A stretch of 64,000 bases of DNA from an uncultured Corynebacterium sp. (lineage in GTDB: Bacteria > Actinomycetota > Actinomycetes > Mycobacteriales > Mycobacteriaceae), in NCBI RefSeq assembly GCF_946222835.1, contig NZ_CAMIHD010000006.1, positions 1 through 64,000 on the forward strand, in the 5' to 3' direction. Positions 1 to 8,088 of the stretch are shown piece after piece; the first letter of the stretch is position 1; each line of letters starts with the position of its first letter. The notes under the pieces are model-generated. The model had not been told where the DNA came from and did no database searches. It saw nothing but the letters and a program-made list of their open reading frames with translations. A program made the position numbers and the translations under genes.

Positions 1-82
1 CAAATCTAACCCCACCGACACGCCGAACCAGACACACATTTTGACCCTTAACCCTGTCGTGGCGTTGTCGTGGGTATATGAA

Positions 83-116
83 AGAGCCCCTTTCCGATTT
101 CTCGAAAAGGGGCTCT
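83..116 (-). terminator. Hairpin terminator downstream of tRNA-Val
   Basis: An 11-bp perfect inverted repeat (AGAGCCCCTTT at 83-93 and its complement at 106-116) lies just past the 3' end of the minus-strand tRNA. On the minus strand it is followed by a short T-rich run, which fits an intrinsic terminator. The T tract is weak, so efficiency is uncertain. Confidence 0.7.
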
Positions 117-123
117 GACCTTG

Positions 124-196
124 TGCGGCCTGAGGGGATCGAACCCCCGACCTATTGGGTGTAAACCAATTGCTCTTCCAGCTGAGCTAAAGCCGC
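124..196 (-). tRNA. tRNA-Val (anticodon TAC)
   Basis: The minus strand folds as a 73-nt cloverleaf with acceptor arm GCGGCTT, U8/A9, a D arm with GCTC, and the GGTTCGATCC T-loop region. The seven-base anticodon loop is TTTACAC on a 5-bp stem, so the anticodon is TAC and the amino acid valine. The discriminator base is A and CCA is not encoded. It stands alone, with a hairpin terminator behind it. Confidence 0.95.
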
Positions 197-264
197 ATGC
201 GCTCTTGCGCTGTTAGAAACAGTAGCGCAGGTTGCTCAAGCAACACAAATCGGCAGGTAAAGCC

Positions 265-663
265 CTACTTCTTGGTGTAACCGCGCTGCACCAAGCAAGA
301 GCCTTGCCACTCACCTAGGCGCTCTGCCTTGGTCTGCACCAGGCCGGCCAGCTGAGCGGACTCAGAAATGAGCCCTGGCTCTACGGTGCCAGGCTTTCCG
401 GCACCTGGGGTAAGCAGCCAGACCGCGCCGTTATCGGCCAGCGGACGGCTCGCGTCAACCAGTCCATCCACAAGGTCGCCATCTTCGTCACGCCACCAAA
501 GAAGGACTACATCGCACAGCTCGTCATTTTCTTCTTCCAAGAAATCATCGCCGAGCACGGCTTCGATAGATTCAGAGATCGCGGTATCGCAATCCTCGTC
601 CCAACCAAGCTCTAGGGCGATTTGCCCTTCCTTGATTCCGAGCTTGACTGCAGCGTCAGCCAC
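265..663 (-). CDS. DUF3052 family protein
   Basis: A 132-residue acidic protein of the actinobacterial DUF3052 family, whose function is not known. Visible hallmarks are the start VADAAVKLGIKEGQ, an acidic middle (FLEEENDELCD), a VVLLWWRDEDGDLVD strand region and a GAVWLLTPGAGKPG loop. I chose the GTG start at 663 because AGGAAGG sits about eight bases upstream and the family begins at this point; the frame is open further upstream but with unlike sequence. It is divergent from aceE across a 337-bp promoter region. Family assignment is from recognition of the pattern, not a search. Confidence 0.8.
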   Translation of the reverse strand: MADAAVKLGIKEGQIALELGWDEDCDTAISESIEAVLGDDFLEEENDELCDVVLLWWRDEDGDLVDGLVDASRPLADNGAVWLLTPGAGKPGTVEPGLISESAQLAGLVQTKAERLGEWQGSCLVQRGYTKK

Positions 664-867
664 TATGCATTTCCTTCCTAATTTGGTGAATGTCCGGTCC
701 GCGCATCCCCCGCTCCCTGCGGGTAAATCGCGGCTTAATAGAAACATTTTAACGCCCACCGGCCCCTTTTACCCGCCTTAGGGGCGCAATTCCCCCATTT
801 TGCAGGCCCTACCGCCTAGTGCAGCTGGCTCCGCAGAGTTAGCAAACTACCCTCTTTTACCCCAATA

Positions 868-881
868 AACTTTGCAAAGTT
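868..881. promoter_or_regulatory. RamB-type operator upstream of aceE
   Basis: A perfect 14-bp palindrome, AACTTTGCAAAGTT, lies 120 bp before the aceE start. It matches the C. glutamicum RamB core ACTTTGCAAA, and RamB, the acetate-metabolism regulator, is known to act on aceE there. The rest of 664-1000 is non-coding and must hold the aceE and DUF3052 promoters. An AGGAGG ribosome site lies at 990-995. Binding here is inferred from the motif. Confidence 0.65.
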
Positions 882-1000
882 ACTGGTTATGGCGTTGTAA
901 CATACCGCACGTCCCCTTAAGTCGGACTTCACAACGACTGCGGATCTGTGAGCGCGTATCCTAGGAGACAAACTGTGCAGACCCTATACAGGAGGTTTAA

Positions 1001-3748
1001 ATGGCCGAGAAGGACGCCACCAAGGGCGACTCCAACTTCCCGCTCATCCGCGACGGCGTTGCATCGTATCTTCACGATAATGATCCAGAAGAAACCCGCG
1101 AGTGGATGGACTCCCTCGATGGTCTGCTGGACCACTCCGATCCGGAGCGCGCACGCTACCTGATGCTGCGCCTGCTCGAGCGCGCTACGGCTAAGCGTGT
1201 TGAGCTGCCTTCGTTGACGTCCACCGACTTCGTCAACACCATCCCGACCACCATGGAGCCAGAGTTTCCTGGTGACGAGGAACTGGAAAAGCGCTACCGC
1301 CGCTGGATCCGCTGGAACGCGGCCATCATGGTGCACCGCGCACAGCGCCCAGGCATTGGCGTAGGCGGCCACATCTCCACCTATGCGGGTGCTGCCCCGC
1401 TCTATGAGGTGGGCTTGAACCACTTCTTCAAGGGCAAGGATGATCCTTCGGGCGGTGACCAAGTCTTCTTCCAGGGCCACGCTTCACCGGGCATGTACGC
1501 ACGCGCGTTCATGGAAGGCCGCCTGACCGAAAAGGATCTGGATGGCTTCCGCCAGGAAGTCTCCCGCGGCGAAGGCGAAGGACTGCCGTCCTACCCGCAC
1601 CCACGCCTGATGCCTTGGTTCTGGGAGTTCCCCACCGTGTCCATGGGCTTGGGCCCGATTAACGCCATCTACCAGGCACGCTTTAATAAGTACCTGGAGA
1701 CTCGCGGCATCAAGGACACCTCCAAGCAGCACGTGTGGGCTTTCTTGGGCGATGGCGAGATGGACGAGCCAGAATCTCGTGGCCTGCTGCAGATCGCGTC
1801 GCTCTACGAGCTGGATAACCTCACCTTCGTGGTCAACTGCAACCTGCAGCGCCTCGATGGCCCGGTTCGCGGCAATACCCAGATCATTCAGGAGCTGGAG
1901 TCCTTCTTCCGCGGTGCCGGCTGGGAGGTCATCAAGGTTATTTGGGGTCGCGGCTGGGACAAGCTGCTGGAAAAGGACACCGAGGGTGCCCTGGTCAACG
2001 TCATGAACACCACCTCCGACGGTGACTACCAAACCTTCAAGGCCAACGACGGCGCCTATGTGCGCGAGCACTTCTTCGGCCGCGATGAGCGCACGGCCAA
2101 GCTGGTAGAAGACATGTCCGATGAGGAGATTTGGGCACTGCGCCGCGGCGGCCACGATTACCGCAAGGTCTACGCCGCCTACGCTCGCGCGCTGGAGAAC
2201 AAGGGCACCGGCAAGCCAACCGTCATCCTGGCGCACACCATTAAGGGTTATGGCTTGGGCCACAACTTCGAGGGCCGCAACGCTACCCACCAGATGAAGA
2301 AGCTGACCCTGGATGACCTCAAGCGCTTCCGCGATAAGCAGGAAATTCCTTTCTCCGATGCAGAGCTGGAAAAGGATCCTTACCTGCCGCCGTACTACCA
2401 CCCAGGCAAGGACTCTCCGGAAATCAAGTACATGCTGGAGCGCCGCAAAGAACTCGGTGGCTTCCTGCCGGAGCGACGCGAGGACTTCACCCCGCTCGAG
2501 GCACCGGCGCTGGACAAGCTGCGCTCTGTACGCAAGGGCTCTGGCAAGCAGGAAGTAGCCACCACCATGGCCTTGGTGCGCACCTTCAAGGAAATTATGC
2601 GCAACAAGGAGCTGGGCAAGCGCGTCGTGCCGATCATTCCGGATGAGGCCCGCACCTTTGGTATGGACTCCTGGTTCCCGACTATGAAGATTTGGAACCC
2701 ACGCGGCCAGAACTACGTGCCGGTTGACCATGACCTGATGCTCTCCTACCGCGAGGCCACCGATGGCCAGATTATGCACGAGGGCATTTCTGAGGCCGGC
2801 GCCGCTGCTTCCTTTACCGCTGCGGCAACGTCCTACGCCACCCAGGGCGAGGCCATGATTCCGCTGTACATCTTCTACTCGATGTTCGGCTTCCAGCGCA
2901 CCGGCGATGCTTTCTGGGCAGCAGGCGACCAGATGGGCCGCGGCTTCATCATTGGTGCTACCGCCGGCCGCACCACCCTGACCGGTGAGGGCCTGCAGCA
3001 CATGGACGGCCACTCCCCTGTCCTGGCCGCTACCAACCCGGCCGTGGTTTCTTATGACCCGGCCTTCGGCTACGAGGTTGCCCACTTGGTAACCCGCGGT
3101 ATTGAGCGCATGTATGGCAAGGACAACGAGGCCATCATGTACTACCTCACCGTCTACAATGAGCCCGTCCAGCAGCCTGCTGAGCCGGAGAACCTGGACG
3201 TGGAGGGCCTGCACAAGGGCATTTACCACTTCAACACCGCAGAGGGCGGTTCCATTGCCGCCAATATCTTGGCTTCCGGTGTGGGCGTGCACGAGGCGCT
3301 GCGCGCACAGCAGCTGCTTGCCGACGACTTCGATGTCAAGGCCTCCATCTTCTCCGTCACCTCCTGGAACGAGCTGGCCCGCGACGGTGCCCGCCGCAAC
3401 AAGGAAGCCCTGCGCAAGGGTGAGGAGCCGAGCGAGGCATTTGCAACCTCCCAGCTCAAGGGCTACGAGGGTCCGTTCGTTGGTGTCTCTGACTTCACCA
3501 CCGAGCTGCAGGAGCAGATCCGCCCATACGTCCCGGGTACCTACATCACCCTGGGCGCGGACGGCTTCGGCTTCTCCGATACCCGCGAGGGCGCACGCCG
3601 CTACTTCAACATCGATGCCGAGTCCATCGTCGTCGCAGTACTCGACGGCCTAGCTCGCGAGGGCAAGATTGAGCGCTCCGTTGTGGAGAAGGCAGCCAAG
3701 GATTTCAAGTTGGATGATCCGACCGTTACCACCCACATCGAGGACTAA
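1001..3748 (+). CDS. aceE: Pyruvate dehydrogenase E1 component, homodimeric type
   Basis: A 915-residue E1 subunit that uses thiamine diphosphate to decarboxylate pyruvate and feed acetyl groups to the E2/E3 core of the pyruvate dehydrogenase complex in the cytoplasm. The length is normal for the single-chain (alpha2) E1 family. The ThDP motif is visible: GDGEMDEPES near residue 250 and NCNLQR near residue 280. GGHISTYAG and GHASPGMYARAF are further family signatures. The start is fixed by AGGAGG six bases before ATG. It is monocistronic, with a strong hairpin terminator behind it. The upstream RamB-like palindrome suggests carbon-source control. Confidence 0.97.
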   Translation: MAEKDATKGDSNFPLIRDGVASYLHDNDPEETREWMDSLDGLLDHSDPERARYLMLRLLERATAKRVELPSLTSTDFVNTIPTTMEPEFPGDEELEKRYRRWIRWNAAIMVHRAQRPGIGVGGHISTYAGAAPLYEVGLNHFFKGKDDPSGGDQVFFQGHASPGMYARAFMEGRLTEKDLDGFRQEVSRGEGEGLPSYPHPRLMPWFWEFPTVSMGLGPINAIYQARFNKYLETRGIKDTSKQHVWAFLGDGEMDEPESRGLLQIASLYELDNLTFVVNCNLQRLDGPVRGNTQIIQELESFFRGAGWEVIKVIWGRGWDKLLEKDTEGALVNVMNTTSDGDYQTFKANDGAYVREHFFGRDERTAKLVEDMSDEEIWALRRGGHDYRKVYAAYARALENKGTGKPTVILAHTIKGYGLGHNFEGRNATHQMKKLTLDDLKRFRDKQEIPFSDAELEKDPYLPPYYHPGKDSPEIKYMLERRKELGGFLPERREDFTPLEAPALDKLRSVRKGSGKQEVATTMALVRTFKEIMRNKELGKRVVPIIPDEARTFGMDSWFPTMKIWNPRGQNYVPVDHDLMLSYREATDGQIMHEGISEAGAAASFTAAATSYATQGEAMIPLYIFYSMFGFQRTGDAFWAAGDQMGRGFIIGATAGRTTLTGEGLQHMDGHSPVLAATNPAVVSYDPAFGYEVAHLVTRGIERMYGKDNEAIMYYLTVYNEPVQQPAEPENLDVEGLHKGIYHFNTAEGGSIAANILASGVGVHEALRAQQLLADDFDVKASIFSVTSWNELARDGARRNKEALRKGEEPSEAFATSQLKGYEGPFVGVSDFTTELQEQIRPYVPGTYITLGADGFGFSDTREGARRYFNIDAESIVVAVLDGLAREGKIERSVVEKAAKDFKLDDPTVTTHIED

Positions 3749-3791
3749 TTTCATCCTCGGCGCGGGCTAGACCCGCGCCACGCGCTATACG

Positions 3792-3837
3792 AAAGGCGCC
3801 GCCGGCTTCCCCGCCGCGGCGCCTTTTGCGTGCCCGT
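3792..3837 (+). terminator. Intrinsic terminator after aceE
   Basis: An 11-bp perfect stem (AAAGGCGCCGC at 3792-3802, complement at 3826-3836) ends in TTTT on the plus strand. It lies between convergent aceE and the hydrolase gene and may serve both. Confidence 0.85.
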
Positions 3838-3863
3838 AGTACGGACCTATGCATTCGGTCGTT

Positions 3864-4862
3864 CTAAATCGCATCAAGGACGCGGCCAAGGGCCGCAGAG
3901 ATAGCCTCAGGGTCTTCGAGGATCACCATGTGCCCGGAGCCATCCACCGTCTGCAGGTTCGCGGCGGGCCAATGCTCACAGAGCACCTCGGATTGTGAAC
4001 GCGGGGTGACAATGTCGGCGGTTCCGACTACAACCTCGCCTTGAAGCTGTGCCAACCTTTCTGCAGCGCCGTATTCAGCGTGTTCCAAAAGGTCGTCGAA
4101 GAAGCCGGAATAGGAGGCCAAGGGGGTATCGAGAAGCATGGCAACGTGAAATTGCAGCTTCTCCATCTGGGGAAAGCCGGCCAGGGTCACGGCAAAAAGT
4201 GGGGCGATAAAGCGCGCTATTTCAAAGCGAGCACTATCGACGCGCCCGGGCAGGCGCAAACACAGGCGGTAGAGCGCATGCAAAGACTTCGATTGCAGGA
4301 TCTGTGCTACGCCTTTGGCCGCAAAACGGCGCATGGATGTAGAAATCAGCAGCGCGCCCTTGATGCGCTCATAAACCTCGGCGGGGGCACGGCGAATGAG
4401 GTTTAGGGCAACCATTCCGCCTAGGGAATGGCCGACGATGACCAGTTTGCCGCGGGGAGCGCGCTCACGAATAACGGCGAGGACGTCGTCAGCGGCCGTA
4501 TCGACGGTGCACTCTTCCGGAGCGACCGTGGAGGACTGGCCGTGCCCGCGCAGGTCCACCAAGAGCGCACGCGCATTGCGGCCCCGCAGGTAGTTGGCCT
4601 GGTCATAATAGGCTTCCGCGGATAGGCAATAACCGTGGATGAATACCACCGTCACCGGAGCATCCGCCTGGCCAATCTCATACCAGGCGATGTCTAGGCC
4701 GTCGTGGTCTACGGTGCCCGAAGCGCTGATCTGGGTAAGGCCAGGCTCGGTGGAAGGATCATGCAGTCCGCCGTAGAGCTTTTCTAATTCGGCGCGGTGC
4801 GAGGGGCGCAGGCGTTTGAGCCAGCTTCGCGCCACAACGGAAGATCGTTTTCTCAATGGCAT
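3864..4862 (-). CDS. Alpha/beta hydrolase
   Basis: A 332-residue alpha/beta-hydrolase-fold protein. Seen: the oxyanion-hole region VVFIHGYCLSAEAYY, the DLRGHGQS strand, the nucleophile elbow GHSLGG near residue 145, and a late GSGHMVILEDP segment carrying the catalytic His. The start MPLRKR at 4862 is preferred over the upstream in-frame codons because these would run into the divergent acyl carrier protein promoter. Only 27 bp separate the two divergent starts, so the promoters must overlap. Adjacency to an acyl carrier protein hints at an acyl-ester or thioester substrate, but this is inference; the substrate is unknown. Confidence 0.85.
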   Translation of the reverse strand: MPLRKRSSVVARSWLKRLRPSHRAELEKLYGGLHDPSTEPGLTQISASGTVDHDGLDIAWYEIGQADAPVTVVFIHGYCLSAEAYYDQANYLRGRNARALLVDLRGHGQSSTVAPEECTVDTAADDVLAVIRERAPRGKLVIVGHSLGGMVALNLIRRAPAEVYERIKGALLISTSMRRFAAKGVAQILQSKSLHALYRLCLRLPGRVDSARFEIARFIAPLFAVTLAGFPQMEKLQFHVAMLLDTPLASYSGFFDDLLEHAEYGAAERLAQLQGEVVVGTADIVTPRSQSEVLCEHWPAANLQTVDGSGHMVILEDPEAISAALGRVLDAI

Positions 4863-4889
4863 AACGGGATCAATACTAGACTGGTGGTC

Positions 4890-5183
4890 ATGGCAAACGA
4901 CCTCAGTGCCCAATTACAGGCAAAGTTCAACGCGAGCGCGCCGGAAAAGGAACCGAAACGCGATACACTCGGCCAGCTCATCGCGCTAATTAACAAGGTC
5001 ACCGGTACCGAGGAAGACTTGGGCCGAGAGACGCGTCTGAAGGATATCGGCGTGGAGTCGCTCGAACTGGTGGAGCTCACCGTGCGCGCGGAGGAGGCCT
5101 TCCAGGTGCGATTTTCTGAGGAGACGATGCTCAACTGCGAAACCATCGGCGATATCGCCGAGTATGTGGAGGATCACCAATGA
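4890..5183 (+). CDS. Acyl carrier protein
   Basis: A 97-residue acyl carrier protein, somewhat longer than the usual 80 because of an N-terminal extension. The phosphopantetheine site is GVESLELVEL: the attachment Ser is present, but the usual Asp of DSL is Glu. The following helix (AEEAFQVRFSEE) and the TIGDIAEYVEDH end are typical. It would carry acyl chains for fatty-acid or mycolate synthesis as 4'-phosphopantetheine thioesters. The gene overlaps the next one by 4 nt (ATGA), so the two are translationally coupled. Which synthase it serves cannot be read from sequence. Confidence 0.88.
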   Translation: MANDLSAQLQAKFNASAPEKEPKRDTLGQLIALINKVTGTEEDLGRETRLKDIGVESLELVELTVRAEEAFQVRFSEETMLNCETIGDIAEYVEDHQ

Positions 5184-5965
5184 TTTCCTATCTATCAGAT
5201 ATGGACGGCGTACTCATCAAAGAAGGCGAGATGATCCCTGGCGCCGATAAATTTATCCAAGCACTCAAAGACAATGACATCGAGTACATGGTGCTGACCA
5301 ATAACTCCATGTCCACCCCGCGGGACCTATCCGCCCGCCTTCGCAATACCGGCTTGGATATTCCTGCCGAGCGCATCTGGACTTCCGCCACCGCGACTGC
5401 GAACTTCCTTTCCAGCCAGGTAAGCTCCAGCAAGGCCTATGTGGTGGGCGAATCTGGCCTTACCACCGCCATGCACGAGGCCGGCTGGATCCTCACCAAC
5501 GATGACCCAGACTTCGTGGTGCTTGGTGAGACCCGCACCTATTCTTTTGAAGCCATCACCAACGCGATCAACCTCATCCGCAATGGTGCACGTTTTATCG
5601 CCACCAACCCGGATGTCACCGGCCCAGCCCCAGAGGGTGTACTTCCGGCCACCGGCGCCGTGGCCGCACTGATTACCGCCGCCACCGACCGCGAGCCCTA
5701 TTACGTGGGCAAGCCCAACCCGGTCATGATGCGCTCGGCGCTTAATCATATCGGTGCTCACTCGGAGCACACCGTAATGATTGGTGACCGCATGGACACA
5801 GACGTTAAGGCGGGCCTCGAGGCGGGCATGCGTACGGTTTTGGTGCGCTCCGGAATTTCTGATGACCGAGAGATTTCTCGCTACCCCTATCGCCCTTCTG
5901 CTGTGCTGAAATCCGTGGCCGAGCTACCGGACAAAATCTTTGACCCCTTCGCCGAGGAGGAATAG
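5180..5965 (+). CDS. HAD-IIA family phosphatase (NagD-like)
   Basis: A 261-residue cytoplasmic haloacid-dehalogenase-type phosphatase. Motif I is SDMDGVL (residues 6-12), motif II is TNNS, the Lys and late motif are in GKPNPVMM, and motif IV is GDRMDTD. Cap-domain length and these motifs fit class IIA, the NagD/AraL/PGPase group; the substrate is not predictable. The ATG overlaps the stop of the acyl carrier protein gene, so the two are co-translated, an arrangement also found in other corynebacteria. A long palindrome follows the stop. Confidence 0.88.
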   Translation: MISYLSDMDGVLIKEGEMIPGADKFIQALKDNDIEYMVLTNNSMSTPRDLSARLRNTGLDIPAERIWTSATATANFLSSQVSSSKAYVVGESGLTTAMHEAGWILTNDDPDFVVLGETRTYSFEAITNAINLIRNGARFIATNPDVTGPAPEGVLPATGAVAALITAATDREPYYVGKPNPVMMRSALNHIGAHSEHTVMIGDRMDTDVKAGLEAGMRTVLVRSGISDDREISRYPYRPSAVLKSVAELPDKIFDPFAEEE

Positions 5966-6003
5966 GCAGCCCTCAACTGGCCTAATTAATGGCAGAAGGA
6001 AAA

Positions 6004-6039
6004 GGGAGGGTGGACCAGCAGCTGCTGGTCCACCCTCCC
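6004..6039. terminator. Perfect 36-bp palindrome between convergent genes
   Basis: The 18 bases starting GGGAGGGTGGACC are followed at once by their exact reverse complement, with no loop bases beyond the self-complementary centre. It lies between the convergent HAD phosphatase and the gene at 6048. On the minus strand it is followed by TTTTCC, so it most likely ends minus-strand transcription and possibly both strands. Confidence 0.75.
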
Positions 6040-6047
6040 TGTGCTTT

Positions 6048-6458
6048 CTACGGCAGTCGCACGGCCGCAGTGAAGCCGTGGCGCTGCGCGAGGTAGCGCA
6101 CCACGCAATCTAGCGCGTCTAGCTCTTCGCGCGTGCCGGTAAGCACCTGATGGCAGCCAATACCGCTGCCTGCGCGGGCGCAGGCGCTGCCGCCTTGGGC
6201 AAGCGCCGCTACGGAAAGCTCATCCCGGAACCAGCGTGTGCACCACTGTGCGGTCAGTGGGTCATCGCCCGGAATGATAAATTCCGACTCGGTACGGATG
6301 CACCGATCCATGGCGTGTTCAATCTCCGAGCGCAGCTTGCGCGGCATCCCGGAAATTTTCAGCACACCGGTGACCACGGTGGCGCCACCGTTGACGGAGG
6401 GCCACGCGGAGGTGGAGGCCGGCTGTTCAACCGGCGCAGGGTTAACGCACGTATTCAT
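6048..6458 (-). CDS. Hypothetical protein, cysteine-containing
   Basis: A 136-residue protein that I do not recognise. The start MNTCVNPAP at 6458 is chosen because AGGGAGAA lies just upstream. There is no signal peptide or membrane segment. A strand-rich middle (GGATVVTGVLKISG) precedes a helix with AMDRCIRTESEF and a Trp-rich AQWCTRWFRDE stretch. Six Cys are spread through the chain. The fold and function are unknown. It stands alone between a terminator palindrome and a 500-bp non-coding region. Confidence 0.6.
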   Translation of the reverse strand: MNTCVNPAPVEQPASTSAWPSVNGGATVVTGVLKISGMPRKLRSEIEHAMDRCIRTESEFIIPGDDPLTAQWCTRWFRDELSVAALAQGGSACARAGSGIGCHQVLTGTREELDALDCVVRYLAQRHGFTAAVRLP

Positions 6459-6590
6459 AGCCGATTCTCCCTCGACATAGATCACCACCGCACCAGGCCT
6501 ACCGACCGGGCGCGATGCAAGACGAGCTTCGTCTTCCCCAACGAACTGTCTGATGCGTCTGCACACAATTTTCCTGCGTCACACCTCCCC

Positions 6591-6694
6591 CTACAACCCT
6601 CAACTTTCACTTCAACCCCCGTTTACTAAACCTCAACCCCAGGTACAGACTGGGGCTAAAGTTGCAGGTGAAACTAATGTTGTAGATGTGAAAC
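6591..6694. repeat. Cluster of related short repeats in a 500-bp intergenic region
   Basis: The stretch 6459-6960 has no convincing gene. It contains two direct copies of a GTTGyAG..GTGAAAC motif (6661-6674 and 6679-6694), an oppositely oriented partial copy (CTACAAC at 6591, then CAACTTTCAC and TTCAAC), and between them a small stem-loop, CCCCAG/CTGGGG at 6637-6655. Together they form an imperfect inverted arrangement about 100 bp long. It looks like an operator cluster; the regulator is unknown. Confidence 0.45.
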
Positions 6695-6960
6695 TTGGGC
6701 TTTTCTGTGAACTTTCTAGACTCGCTCTGCACTCTTCAGCAGAGGTCCTGCTCATGCGTGTGAAAGCCCCATTCGGCTTATCCCCAACCGCGGTGCTTTG
6801 CAGGCACGCCGCGAACCCACGCTTTAAGGCTCCCGCTGCACAAAAATCCCCGAATTTTCCCGCCCCCGCGGGGGAGCTTTCCACCGCGTCATGTTCCCGG
6901 TGGAAGGCTGAAGGCGCGCGCTAGCGCACTGGAGGCGCCAGCTCCGCCGAGTTCGACAGA

Positions 6961-7755
6961 TCATAAGGAGTTCCAGATGGTGGTGTTCGTATCGTGCCAG
7001 AGGGGCTTGCACCATTCGCCAAAATCGCGGCTCGTAAGCGCTACCATGGCATACTCACCGGCCACCCAGAGGTAGGTGCCGGACATGCCGAAGTGCCCGA
7101 CGGCGTCGGCAGGCAGGGCGCCCATCCAGTGGTCTTTGTCGCCGTGGATTTCAAAGCCAAGGCCCCAGGTACAGTCTTTGAAACTGCCGTAGCCCGGAAC
7201 GATGCCGCGCAGGCCACCAAAGTGGACGCAGCGCATATCGGCCACGGTGGATGGGTGCAGCAGCTGCGGGTCCTGGACTTCCGCAGCAAAGGCCGCCAAA
7301 TCTTTCACCGTGGAGACCAAGCCGTGGCCGGCCGAGCCTTCGAGACGAGTGGAATCCATGCCCAGCGGGGCAAGAACACCCTCGCGCAGGTACTCGGCAA
7401 AATCCATCCCCGTAGCATCGGCTACGGTATCCGCGGCCCGCTCATAACCGGCGGAGGAATAGATACGGCGCTCGCCCACCGGTTTTTGCGGCTCCCGGGA
7501 ATCAAAAGAAATGCCGGAGGCGTGTGCAAGCAGGTGTTCCAGGGTCGCGCCTTCCGGACCGGCCGGCTGTTCCAACTCCACCGCGCCTTCTTCCACAGCC
7601 AGCATCACGCCATAGGCCGCGACCAGCTTGGTCACCGATGCCACCGGAAACTCACGCGCGGTATCGCCTACCGTTTCTTTTACCTCGCCGCGGTGCAGTA
7701 GGGCTCCGGCTACCGCATCGGCGGGCCACTGGCTAATCTGACTAAATTCACTCAT
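6961..7755 (-). CDS. Serine hydrolase, beta-lactamase/transpeptidase-like
   Basis: A 264-residue protein of the class C beta-lactamase / penicillin-binding-protein superfamily. The catalytic SxxK motif is SVTK at residues 40-43, and YSSAGY takes the place of the usual YxN loop. A late GHFGMSGTYLWV segment is in the HxG-like position. There is no signal peptide, so the enzyme is probably cytoplasmic and an esterase or peptidase rather than a true beta-lactamase. The start MSEFSQ follows AGAGAG; the frame also extends nine codons upstream. It is monocistronic. The substrate is unknown. Confidence 0.82.
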   Translation of the reverse strand: MSEFSQISQWPADAVAGALLHRGEVKETVGDTAREFPVASVTKLVAAYGVMLAVEEGAVELEQPAGPEGATLEHLLAHASGISFDSREPQKPVGERRIYSSAGYERAADTVADATGMDFAEYLREGVLAPLGMDSTRLEGSAGHGLVSTVKDLAAFAAEVQDPQLLHPSTVADMRCVHFGGLRGIVPGYGSFKDCTWGLGFEIHGDKDHWMGALPADAVGHFGMSGTYLWVAGEYAMVALTSRDFGEWCKPLWHDTNTTIWNSL

Positions 7756-8088
7756 ACTCTCTAGCCTACTGAGCCACATTCGGAAGGCCTGGACCGCTTT
7801 GGGCGCGCCTTTTCGAGCCGGTCACTCCTTTGGCCTGCTGGGCCCGCACACCTTAGGTCGAAGGTGATCGGGCCGATCTGAGCGAATGGACCCCTCAATT
7901 CAGCCCTAAAGGCCTCAAATCAGCCCGTTCAGACTGGACCTAAGCCACAGAAGCCGGCGAAAGCCCCTCGAAACCGCCCAACCGCCAGACACGTCAGGCC
8001 CGCAGGAGGCCGCCCAAGTAAACCACCGGTTAAAACAACAAGAACATTTTATGGAATCGGGCAGGAAACGGTTGCACACCCATTAGAC
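7756..8088. other. Intergenic region before the PhoD-like gene
   Basis: 333 bp with no supportable gene. A small hairpin (CACCTT/AAGGTG) lies near 7850, and an AT-rich stretch around 8030-8052 could hold the promoter of the downstream phosphatase. No clear Pho-type operator was recognised. Confidence 0.5.

Noticed and set aside
1484..3292. 602-codon open frame antisense to aceE
   Set aside because: It mirrors the GC-rich codon pattern of aceE, has no ribosome site or familiar motif, and the plus-strand gene is certain.
6553..6924. Plus-strand 123-codon frame in the 6.5-6.9 kb spacer
   Set aside because: No ribosome site, no domain, and it runs through the repeat cluster; treated as non-coding.
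6961..7755. Beta-lactamase resistance gene
   Set aside because: SxxK is present, but there is no signal peptide and the YxN and KTG motifs are altered; a cytoplasmic esterase-like role is more likely.
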